Assembly: GCA_023701265.1 (NCBI GenBank)
Contig: JAMPXI010000015.1
Coordinates: 1-33,045 of the forward strand
From: Desulfuromonadales bacterium
Lineage (GTDB): Bacteria; Desulfobacterota; Desulfuromonadia; Desulfuromonadales; BM103
Direction: 5' to 3'
Length of the DNA: 33,045 nt
Shown here: positions 15,858-24,086 of the stretch, piece by piece
How the letters are laid out: each line of letters starts with the position of its first letter
How positions within the stretch are numbered: the stretch's first letter is position 1
Notes under the pieces: model-generated
Databases searched by the model: none
What the model was told of the DNA's origin: nothing
The model's input: only the letters and a program-made list of their open reading frames with translations
Program-made: the position numbers and the translations under genes

Positions 15858-16327
15858 GATTCACATTCAATCCCCCACTTCCTCAACTCCTCAACCACCC
15901 CTTCGATTACCGGCGCCAATGCCGTCGTCGCCGTGGCCGTCAGCTCGGTGCCCATCTCAATCGACTCGGGCTGCACCCCCCAAACCACCAGCTCCCGTGG
16001 CAGATGTCCCATCAATTCGGAAACCGCCAGCAGATCCTGCACGCCCATCTGGTGCACCGAGAGCTTGCTGGCGAAGGCGCGCGGCACCTCGTCCCCCTCG
16101 AGGCGAAAGACCGTGCCGGGAGGCGCTTGCATTTCCAGGGCATCGATGATCAACAAATGGTCGATCTCCTCCAGATGGGGGAGCAGGTCGAGACCGAGGG
16201 TGCCGCCATCGAGCAGGCGCACATCCCCCGGAAAACGATAACGGGATGAGAGCGCTTCGACCGCTCTCACCCCGAAACCGTCATCGGTCATGATCGTGTT
16301 GCCCAGTCCGAGGACCAGGATCATCAT
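15854..16327 (-). CDS. [NiFe] hydrogenase maturation endopeptidase (HyaD/HybD family)
   Basis: This family removes the C-terminal peptide of the hydrogenase large subunit once nickel is in place. The fold starts with I-L-V-L-G-L-G-N and then T-D-D-G-F-G. Metal-contact positions known from HybD are matched by Asp in the first motif (where E. coli HybD has Glu16), Asp in L-L-I-I-D-A-L, and His in K-L-S-V-H-Q-M-G. The length of 157 residues is normal. Two adjacent ATGs exist, and AAGGA stands 8 bases before the first. It starts directly after the cytochrome b stop. Its stop codon lies inside a palindromic repeat, so the native C-terminus may have been trimmed by that insertion. Confidence 0.93.
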   Translation of the reverse strand: MMILVLGLGNTIMTDDGFGVRAVEALSSRYRFPGDVRLLDGGTLGLDLLPHLEEIDHLLIIDALEMQAPPGTVFRLEGDEVPRAFASKLSVHQMGVQDLLAVSELMGHLPRELVVWGVQPESIEMGTELTATATTALAPVIEGVVEELRKWGIECES

Positions 16328-16981
16328 CTAGAGGTCCTTCGGCTCGATGAAGCGGTAGCCGCTGAAGATCCCGCTCATGGTCCCGTTGCGTTCCTTCACG
16401 TCCATCAGCCAGCCGCTGTAGAGGTGGTTGATGAAGAAGCCGGCCAGCAGCCACATCACCCCGTGGTGCGCGAGGCGCAGCCACTGACTGCTGATCGACA
16501 CCAGGACCCAGCCGGTCAGGCTGTTCCAGAAGCCACCGGGAGCAAACTGGCCGTAGAGGGTGAAACCGGAGCCGATCTGGAAAAGAAACAGCATGAAAAT
16601 GCCAAGATAGGCGGTTGCCGCCACCGGGTTGTGGCCGACCTCGTAGGAGATCTGCTTGCCGGTGAAAGTGTAGTAGCGGAACATCTTGACGAAGTTGCGC
16701 CGGCCGTCAGCGGACAGCCACGGGAAGAACGCCCTCCACGAGGCGTGGTGGTTGCCAATGAACATCCACAGGATTCGTGACGCCACCGAGACTGTGAACA
16801 GGTAGGCGAAGGAAAAATGCAGAAAGCGCATCCACCCCATGATGTACTGGGACGTTTCACTGGCAGTCATGAACGGATTGCCGATGTAAACACCGGTGAT
16901 CGACAGCAGGATCATGCACAGCACGTTGACCCAGTGGGTGATGCGGACCGGCCACTCCCAGGTATAGCGGATCTCGAGCAT
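16328..16981 (-). CDS. [NiFe] hydrogenase b-type cytochrome subunit
   Basis: This 217-residue integral membrane protein of the HyaC/HupC family takes electrons from the small subunit and passes them to the quinone pool through two haems b. Four membrane helices are readable. The haem-ligand histidines are visible as R-I-T-H-W-V-N-V near residue 16, F-L-H-F-S-F-A-Y near 55, L-A-H-H-G-V-M-W, and F-F-I-N-H-L-Y-S-G-W near the C-terminal end. It follows the large-subunit gene after 97 bases that hold an inverted repeat. The C-terminus stays on the cytoplasmic side. Confidence 0.94.
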   Translation of the reverse strand: MLEIRYTWEWPVRITHWVNVLCMILLSITGVYIGNPFMTASETSQYIMGWMRFLHFSFAYLFTVSVASRILWMFIGNHHASWRAFFPWLSADGRRNFVKMFRYYTFTGKQISYEVGHNPVAATAYLGIFMLFLFQIGSGFTLYGQFAPGGFWNSLTGWVLVSISSQWLRLAHHGVMWLLAGFFINHLYSGWLMDVKERNGTMSGIFSGYRFIEPKDL

Positions 16982-16991
16982 AAGAACCTCC

Positions 16992-17059
16992 GTGATCAGT
17001 GATCAGTGATCGGTGATCCGTAACCAGACGCCCCAGGGGGTTTACTGATTACGGATCAC
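16992..17059. repeat. Direct and inverted repeats between large subunit and cytochrome b genes
   Basis: GTGATCAGT-type units repeat in tandem three to four times (16992-17020). GTGATCCGTAA (17013-17023) is a perfect inverted partner of TTACGGATCAC (17049-17059), enclosing a short CCCC/GGGG core. In the mRNA this makes a hairpin between two hydrogenase genes that could adjust message stability or read-through. Confidence 0.6.
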
Positions 17060-17078
17060 GCTTCACGGATTGCCGCCG

Positions 17079-18791
<1,713 letters not shown>

Positions 18792-18794
18792 GGC

Positions 18795-19913
18795 TTAGTC
18801 CTCCTTGACGACCTTGTCTTCTTCCATCGCGTCGTGCTTGCGGAAGCAGCTGGCGACGCCGTGCAGGCCGAAAGCCACCGCCGTGGCGGCGGCCAGACCG
18901 AGACCGATCTTGTCGGCGGTGTCCTCGATGCCGAAGCCGGGAACCTTGGGCAGGCGCCGGTAGAAAGGGCTCATGGTGTCCCAGAACCCCGGCTCCGAAC
19001 AGCCGATGCAGCCGTGCCCGGCCATGATCGGCCAGCTCGTCCCCTCGTTGTAGCGGATCGTCGGGCAGTTGTGGAACGTTTCCGGCCCTTTGCAGCCAAG
19101 CTGGTAGAGACAATGCCCCTGGCGGTGGTCGGGGTCGCCGAAAGCCTGGGCGTACTGGCCGGCGTCGAAATGGCTGCGGCGCTCGCAGTTGTCGTGGATG
19201 CGCTTGCCGTAGGCGAACTTCGGCCGGCCGAGACCGTCGGTGGCCGGCAGTCGGCCGAAGGTCAGCACGTGGACGATGGTGGCGGTCAGGTTCTCGGCAT
19301 TGACCGGGCACCCCGGCAGGTTGACGATCGCCGCGCCGGGAACCGCCTCCATGACCGAAATGGCCCCGGTCGGGTTGGGTGCCGCCGCCGGAATGCCGCC
19401 GAAGGTAGCGCAGGTGCCGACGCAGATAGTGGCGTAGGCGTTCTTCACCAGCTTCCGGCAATCCTCCAGCGCACTGTGTCCGCCGATGGTGCAGTAAGCG
19501 CCGTCGGCACCGGATGGCACCGAGCCCTCGACCACCAGGATGTATTTCCCCTGGTATTTCTCCATCGCCTGCTGTTTGGCCGCCTCGGCCTGGTGGCCGG
19601 CGGCAGCCATGACCACCTCGGCGTATTCGAGGGAGATCAGGTCGAGGATCAGCTCCGTGGCGGTCGGCTGGTTGGCGCGCAGGAAGGCTTCGGAATCACC
19701 GGAACAGCTCTGGTATTCAACCCAGATCACCGGCACGCGGGCATCGGCGACGGCCGCGGCGACCTTGCCGACCATGGTGATCGGCAGGGCAAGAGCGGCC
19801 GTGGTCATCGTGCAGAACTTGATGAAGTCGCGGCGGCTGATGCCGCGGGCTTCGACACGCGTCAGGATCTCCTCCGGGATCGCGGCCAGGTTCAAGATGT
19901 GATCCGAACTCAT
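18795..19913 (-). CDS. [NiFe] uptake hydrogenase small subunit, Tat-exported, with proximal Cys-to-Asp change
   Basis: This 372-residue electron-transfer subunit holds three Fe-S clusters. The twin-arginine signal S-R-R-D-F-I-K-F is at residues 26-33. A C-terminal membrane anchor lies near 335-357. Ligands of the distal cluster (H240, C243, C268, C274) and the medial one (C283, C302, C305) are in place. The proximal cluster has C70, C168 and C202, but the second Cys of the usual C-x-x-C is Asp73 (C-S-G-D-S-E-A-F). The codon is GAT. The extra cysteine next to this motif found in O2-tolerant [4Fe-3S] enzymes is also absent. A 3-Cys/1-Asp proximal cluster is known from the actinobacterial-type enzyme of Ralstonia eutropha. 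Strong AAGGAG 7 bases before the ATG. First gene of its operon. Confidence 0.96.
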   Translation of the reverse strand: MSSDHILNLAAIPEEILTRVEARGISRRDFIKFCTMTTAALALPITMVGKVAAAVADARVPVIWVEYQSCSGDSEAFLRANQPTATELILDLISLEYAEVVMAAAGHQAEAAKQQAMEKYQGKYILVVEGSVPSGADGAYCTIGGHSALEDCRKLVKNAYATICVGTCATFGGIPAAAPNPTGAISVMEAVPGAAIVNLPGCPVNAENLTATIVHVLTFGRLPATDGLGRPKFAYGKRIHDNCERRSHFDAGQYAQAFGDPDHRQGHCLYQLGCKGPETFHNCPTIRYNEGTSWPIMAGHGCIGCSEPGFWDTMSPFYRRLPKVPGFGIEDTADKIGLGLAAATAVAFGLHGVASCFRKHDAMEEDKVVKED

Positions 19914-19978
19914 ATGCCTTCTCCTTTCGCCCCCGGCAACAATCGGGAGCAGGGGTTTAATCCTCGTTTCGGCGCCCC

Positions 19979-20071
19979 TGACAATGTCAAAATCTCTATA
20001 TGATGACGATAGGTTACATTCCTGTCAAAAATATATAACACCTTTCTACTCGTGCCGTTCGCGGGTGTCAA
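19979..20071 (-). promoter_or_regulatory. Hydrogenase operon upstream region: palindrome and repeated TTGACA
   Basis: The 342-bp gap upstream of the small-subunit gene is AT-rich and gene-free. TGACAATGTCA (19979-19989) is a perfect palindrome about 65 bases before the ATG. On the minus strand TTGACA occurs three times: at 20066-20071, 20023-20028 and 19985-19990. The first has a TAGAAA 17 bases downstream and the second a CATCAT, so either could be a sigma-70 -35 box. The shared TGTCA units may also be operator half-sites. Confidence 0.4.
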
Positions 20072-20195
20072 GCGCGAAAACTGACGAAGGATCCCATCCT
20101 GAACCCCAGTCTTTTCAGGAAGTTTACCAAATTTCCCAGCGGTTGCACCCGATCGGCAGGATAGTTTGATATCTCCTCCCGAAGACCACGAAGCT

Positions 20196-20204
20196 TGCTA
20201 TACT
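20196..20204 (+). promoter_or_regulatory. Possible extended -10 for the RNA-repair operon
   Basis: TGCTATACT is a good extended -10 match (TGnTATACT), about 50 bases upstream of the BCAM0308-family start. No convincing -35 is seen, nor a sigma-54 GG-N10-GC pair of the kind that drives E. coli rtcBA. Confidence 0.35.
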
Positions 20205-20255
20205 TGAATCAGGAATGGAGTGGTGATCCTCGCAACCGGACAGGAGGTCCATGCC

Positions 20256-20774
20256 ATGCAAAGGAATGTGCAGAAATTCGGTATCAGCGACAAACGCGGC
20301 AGAACCCGCACCAGCACCGATCCCTATCTTGCCGAGGCCGGCATCAAGGAGCCGGCCGTGTGCCAGACATGCCAAGCCGTCTACCGTCAGAAACGCTGGC
20401 AGCTCGACCCGGTCATGGCCGGTAAATTGGCGCATGACCACGCAGCCCACTGGGTGACCTGCCCCGCCTGCCAGAAAGTGGCCGAGCACTATCCGGAAGG
20501 GATCCTGACGCTGCGCGGCAGCTACCTGTGGAATCATGAGGAGGAGATCCGCAACATCCTGCTCAACGCTGCCGAGCGCATCAGCATGAGAAATCCGCTG
20601 GAACGGGTCATCAGCATCGACCGCTCCGAGCAGGCCCTGGTCATCGAGACCACTGACAACAAGCTCGCCGAGCAACTCGGGCGGGCTCTGCAGAAGGCCC
20701 ACAGCGGCGAACTGCAGATCGACTGGCAGGGCTCCCCGGTGGTCTGCCGGGTGCAGTGGGAACGCTGGCATTGA
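20256..20774 (+). CDS. BCAM0308-family protein with two CxxC pairs
   Basis: This 172-residue soluble protein of unassigned function resembles proteins annotated as BCAM0308 family. Two C-x-x-C pairs, C36/C39 (VCQTCQ) and C69/C72 (TCPACQ), are 30 residues apart and form a likely zinc ribbon. A basic N-terminus (K-R-G-R-T-R-T) precedes it. The C-terminal half (residues 95-172) alternates strand-like and helix-like segments and ends W-E-R-W-H. The start at 20256 is set by GGAGGT 7 bases upstream. Its stop TGA overlaps the region where archease translation begins, so the two are coupled. The position ahead of archease and RtcB suggests a role around RNA, which is inference from context and the zinc ribbon. 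Confidence 0.8.
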   Translation: MQRNVQKFGISDKRGRTRTSTDPYLAEAGIKEPAVCQTCQAVYRQKRWQLDPVMAGKLAHDHAAHWVTCPACQKVAEHYPEGILTLRGSYLWNHEEEIRNILLNAAERISMRNPLERVISIDRSEQALVIETTDNKLAEQLGRALQKAHSGELQIDWQGSPVVCRVQWERWH

Positions 20775-21196
20775 CCGACGGCGGGCACTTTCGCCTGCTG
20801 GCGCATACGGCTGACATCGGCCTTGAGGCAACGGCCCCGAGTCGCGAAGAGCTTTTTGTCGTTGCGGCTCGGGGCTTGACGTTCCTGTTGTTCGGCAAGT
20901 CGCCGGCGATCGCTTCGATCTGCCGGACGGTCACTCTGGACGCGGGAGACAGCGCCGAGTTGCTGGTAACGTGGCTGAACGAAATTCTGGTCTTCAGTGA
21001 GACAGCGCAGGTGGTCCCCGCCGCCTTCCTGATCAGCGATCTCCAGAATTGCCGGCTGACAGCCACCCTTGCCGGCGAGCCGTTCGACCCGTCCCGTCAC
21101 GTGGTCGAACGAACCGCCAAGGCGGTGACCTATCATCAACTAGTGGTCGAGGAACGACATAGCGAATGGTACGCAAGGGTGTATATTGATTTGTGA
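20756..21196 (+). CDS. Archease, RtcB-activating protein
   Basis: Archease speeds RtcB guanylylation and turnover and binds metal through acidic residues. The family signature H-T-A-D-I-G-L-E-A is near the N-terminus with its key Asp, and a second block, T-W-L-N-E-I-L-V-F-S-E, follows. The tail A-K-A-V-T-Y-H-Q-L-V-V, ending in V-Y-I-D-L, is also typical. The length is about 140-146 residues. The frame opens at GTG 20756, inside the upstream gene. A TTG at 20771 that overlaps the upstream stop is another possible start, and neither has a clear ribosome site. It is followed by rtcB after an inserted palindromic element. Confidence 0.92.
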   Translation: MGTLALTDGGHFRLLAHTADIGLEATAPSREELFVVAARGLTFLLFGKSPAIASICRTVTLDAGDSAELLVTWLNEILVFSETAQVVPAAFLISDLQNCRLTATLAGEPFDPSRHVVERTAKAVTYHQLVVEERHSEWYARVYIDL

Positions 21197-21211
21197 AACA
21201 ATTACTTGCCA

Positions 21212-21330
21212 GGCTGCTCAAAAATGTCCAGGTGCAAGGCGCCCGAAGCGTGAGGAGCGAGGCGTACCGCAAGGTACGTCGCAGCGACGAGCGCAAGGGG
21301 AACGCCGCAGATGGGCGTTTTTCAGCAGCC
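21212..21330. repeat. 119-bp palindromic element between archease and rtcB
   Basis: The ends read GGCTGCTCAAAAATG and, inverted, GGCTGCTGAAAAACG. The centre is an inverted pair GTACC-GCAA-GGTAC. The element is non-coding and begins 15 bases after the archease stop. It ends 13 bases before the rtcB ATG, leaving only the AAGGA ribosome site outside. A degenerate relative lies at 25137-25251. It is MITE- or REP-like. Confidence 0.7.
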
Positions 21331-21343
21331 CCCGAAGGAAAAC

Positions 21344-22786
21344 ATGACCATCAAGGTCCAGCAAATCGACAGCTGCCGCTGGCGCATCCCCCGTGAAGGA
21401 GCGATGCGCACCGAGGGCCTGGTTTTCGCCAGCGCGGCGATGATGGAGGAATTGCGCCGCGAGCAGGCGTTGGAGCAGGTGCGCAACGTCGCCACCCTTC
21501 CCGGGATCGTCGGCCCGTCCATGGCCATGCCCGACATCCACTGGGGGTACGGCTTTCCGATCGGCGGGGTGGCCGCCTTCGACGCTGACGAGGGGGTGGT
21601 CTCCCCCGGCGGGGTCGGCTACGACATCAACTGCGGCGTGCGCCTGCTGCGCAGCGACCTGCACGCGGCCGAGATCCGGCCGGTGCTCGACCGCCTGGCC
21701 GACGCCCTCTTTCGCAATGTGCCGTCGGGGGTCGGTTCGCACCGCCGCGACCTGAAACTGAGCCTGGCCGAAACCCGCAAAGTCCTGAAACAGGGGGCGG
21801 CGTGGGCAGTGAAACAGGGGTTCGGCGAAGCGGCCGACCTCGATCATATCGAGGCGCAGGGGACGATCCCCGGCGCCGACCCGGAGTTGGTCTCCGAACG
21901 GGCTCTCGAACGCGGCCACGACCAGCTCGGCACTCTCGGCTCGGGCAACCACTTCCTTGAAATCCAGCAGGTCGAGGCGATTTATGATGAAGCAGCGGCG
22001 CAGGTGCTCGGCCTTTTTCCCGGCCAGCTCACAGTAAGCATCCACACCGGCAGCCGGGGGCTGGGCTACCAGGTGTGCGACGACTCGCTGCGGGTCATGC
22101 TCAAGGCCAGTCGCAAATACGGCATCGAGCTTGCGGACAAACAGCTCTGCTGTGCGCCGCTGACCAGCCCCGAGGCGCGCGACTACCTGGCGGCGATGGC
22201 CGGGGCGGCCAATTTCGCCTTCGCCAATCGTCAGCTGATCACCGCCTGGGTGCGCGAGAGCTTCGAACAGGTGCTCGGCCGGGGGCCGGCTGATCTGGGG
22301 CTGAGCGTGATCTACGACGTCTGTCATAATATCGCCAAGTGGGAGACCCACGAAATCGACGGCAAAATGCGCCGCCTGTGCGTACATCGCAAGGGGGCAA
22401 CCCGTGCTTTCCCGCCGGGGCATCCGGAGACGCCGGCGGCCTACCGCACCATCGGCCAGCCGGTGCTGATTCCCGGCGACATGGGACGCTATTCCTATGT
22501 ACTGGTCGGCACCGAAGGGGCGATGCGCGAGACCTTCGGCTCGACCTGCCACGGTGCCGGAAGGGTGCTGTCGCGCCATGCTGCCATGAAAAAGGCGCGT
22601 GGCCACGACGTCATCGGCGAACTGGCGAGAAAAGGCATCCTGGTGCGTGCCGCCGGGCGGGCCACGGTGGCGGAGGAGATCCCCGAGGCGTACAAGGACG
22701 TGGCCGAGGTGGTGAAGGTGGTGGAAGAGGCCGGGATCGGCAGGATTGTGGCCAGGTTGCGGCCGATGGCGGTTATCAAAGGCTAG
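21344..22786 (+). CDS. rtcB: RNA-splicing ligase RtcB
   Basis: RtcB joins RNA 3'-phosphate or 2',3'-cyclic phosphate ends to 5'-OH ends, using GTP and Mn2+. The metal-site Cys97 lies in G-Y-D-I-N-C-G-V-R. The M-P-D-I-H-W-G-Y-G-F-P-I-G-G segment, G-S-G-N-H-F-L-E, and H-T-G-S-R-G-L-G are all present. His403 in C-H-G-A-G-R is the residue that takes GMP. The length of 480 residues is normal. The ATG at 21344 is chosen because AAGGA stands 4 bases upstream and the earlier in-frame start lies within the palindrome. It partners with the archease encoded upstream. Confidence 0.97.
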   Translation: MTIKVQQIDSCRWRIPREGAMRTEGLVFASAAMMEELRREQALEQVRNVATLPGIVGPSMAMPDIHWGYGFPIGGVAAFDADEGVVSPGGVGYDINCGVRLLRSDLHAAEIRPVLDRLADALFRNVPSGVGSHRRDLKLSLAETRKVLKQGAAWAVKQGFGEAADLDHIEAQGTIPGADPELVSERALERGHDQLGTLGSGNHFLEIQQVEAIYDEAAAQVLGLFPGQLTVSIHTGSRGLGYQVCDDSLRVMLKASRKYGIELADKQLCCAPLTSPEARDYLAAMAGAANFAFANRQLITAWVRESFEQVLGRGPADLGLSVIYDVCHNIAKWETHEIDGKMRRLCVHRKGATRAFPPGHPETPAAYRTIGQPVLIPGDMGRYSYVLVGTEGAMRETFGSTCHGAGRVLSRHAAMKKARGHDVIGELARKGILVRAAGRATVAEEIPEAYKDVAEVVKVVEEAGIGRIVARLRPMAVIKG

Positions 22787-22796
22787 AGACAGGCAG

Positions 22797-22847
22797 GGAG
22801 GGGCGGGTTTCAAACCCGCCCAGGGCAGGTCACAGACCTGCCCCTAC
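22797..22847. repeat. Tandem hairpin repeat, GTAGGGGC type
   Basis: Two back-to-back perfect hairpins, GGGCGGGTTT/AAACCCGCCC and GGGCAGGT/ACCTGCCC, end in GCCCCTAC. The end sequence matches the repeat at 15784-15857. The element fills most of the rtcB to SDR gap and may act as a weak terminator or message stabiliser. Confidence 0.65.
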
Positions 22848-22865
22848 ATTTTCGGGAGACAGACC

Positions 22866-23759
22866 ATGAAGGTATTTGTAACCGGTGGGACCGGGTTCGT
22901 GGGGAGCGAGGTGCTGCGCCAATTGGTGGCGGCGGGGCATGGGGTAAGGGCGCTGGTGCGGCCGGGTTCGGAGCAGAAGCTGGTGGTGCGGGAAAACGTC
23001 GAGGTCCGGCATGGCGATGCCACCGAGCCGGCGACGCTGACCGAAGCTTTGGCCGACTGCGACGCGGTCGTCCACCTGGTCGGCATCATCCGTGAGTTTC
23101 CGGCCCGGGGGATCACCTTCGAGCGCCTGCACGTCGAGGCGACCGGCAATGTGTTGGCGGCAGCCCAGGCGCAAGGGGTCAAACGCTATCTGCACATGAG
23201 TTCCAACGGCGCCGACCCTGCCGGCAGCACCGGTTATCACCGCACCAAGGGGCGGGCGGAGGGAGCGGTGCGCACTTCCGACCGCGACTGGACGATTTTT
23301 CGCCCGTCGCTGATCTTCGGCAAAGGGGGCGAGTTTGTCACCATGCTCGCCGACCTGATCCGCAAGTCGCCGATCGTGCCGGTGATCGGCGACGGCCGTT
23401 ATCGCCTGCAGCCGGTGGCGATTTCCCAGGTGGCGGAGAGCTTCGTGCGGGCCCTGGCCATGCCGGAGACCGTCGGGCAGACCTATCATCTCGGTGGCGG
23501 GGCAAGCTACAGCTACGACGAGATCCTCGACCTGACCGGCAATGCAATTGGACACAAACACGTTAGCAAGGCGCACCAGCCACTGTTCATGGTCAAGCCG
23601 ATGATCAAGCTGATGGAGCACGCCGAGCACTTCCCGATCACCTCGGAGCAGGTGGAAATGCTGCTGCAGGGGAATGTCTGCGACACGACGGCGTGGACCA
23701 CGGACTTCAACCTCAAGCCGGTGAGTTATGCGGAGGGGATCGAGGGGTGTTTCCCCTAA
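22866..23759 (+). CDS. NAD(P)-binding protein, NDUFA9-like atypical short-chain dehydrogenase
   Basis: This 297-residue Rossmann-fold protein starts M-K-V-F-V-T-G-G-T-G-F-V-G, the G-x-x-G-x-x-G dinucleotide loop at residues 7-13. The A-D-C-D-A-V-V-H-L-V-G-I-I-R-E-F segment and the later H-R-T-K-G-x-A-E-x-x-V-R stretch are typical of the group annotated as complex I NDUFA9-like proteins. The Tyr-x3-Lys is present as Y-H-R-T-K. The bacterial members act as nucleotide-sugar- or quinone-related oxidoreductases in some cases, but the substrate here is unknown. The ATG at 22866 has GGGAG 8 bases upstream. It lies downstream of rtcB but is separated from it by hairpins. Confidence 0.88.
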   Translation: MKVFVTGGTGFVGSEVLRQLVAAGHGVRALVRPGSEQKLVVRENVEVRHGDATEPATLTEALADCDAVVHLVGIIREFPARGITFERLHVEATGNVLAAAQAQGVKRYLHMSSNGADPAGSTGYHRTKGRAEGAVRTSDRDWTIFRPSLIFGKGGEFVTMLADLIRKSPIVPVIGDGRYRLQPVAISQVAESFVRALAMPETVGQTYHLGGGASYSYDEILDLTGNAIGHKHVSKAHQPLFMVKPMIKLMEHAEHFPITSEQVEMLLQGNVCDTTAWTTDFNLKPVSYAEGIEGCFP

Positions 23760-23762
23760 ACG

Positions 23763-23968
23763 TTACGGCAGGCAATGGCATGTGTTCAGTGTATGCGGCC
23801 CCGGATTGTATCCCTTGAACCGCTTCTGCCGGACATAGGTCTCGCGTTCGGCCTGCCGCGGATCTCGCAGCGCAGAACCGGTTCGACCAGCACCTCTGCC
23901 CGGCGCCGGAATTCTTCATCGAACGTCGCCAGCAGCCGCTCGCTCGTGCCCCCGCATTCAGCTGACAA
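23763..23968 (-). pseudogene. Possible frameshifted remnant of a small gene
   Basis: On the minus strand a frame opens at TTG 23968 and looks protein-like up to about 23840 (D-E-E-F-R-R-R-A-E-V-L-V-E-P-V-L-R). A different frame then reads A-E-R-E-T-Y-V-R-Q-K-R-F-K-G-Y-N-P-G-P-H and stops at TAA 23763-23765. Joining the two needs one shift near 23840-23860. No family is recognised. It may be a decayed gene or a sequencing error in a real one of about 65 codons. It lies in the 327-bp gap before the GGDEF gene, which otherwise holds only a promoter candidate. Confidence 0.3.
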
Positions 23969-24025
23969 AGTTTATGCCTTTCGATATATCAGACCCCCAA
24001 CTTTGCGCACGAAACGGGGATTTGC

Positions 24026-24060
24026 CTAGTGACCAAGGGAATTTTTTGTGGTATTTTTTC
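24026..24060 (+). promoter_or_regulatory. Possible promoter of the GGDEF gene
   Basis: GTGACC (about 24028-24033) and an extended -10 TGGTATTTT are separated by 17 bases, each hexamer matching four of six consensus positions. The GTG start of the GGDEF gene lies about 30 bases downstream. Confidence 0.3.
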
Positions 24061-24086
24061 TCATCTGATTTCCGGGGACAGAAGAA

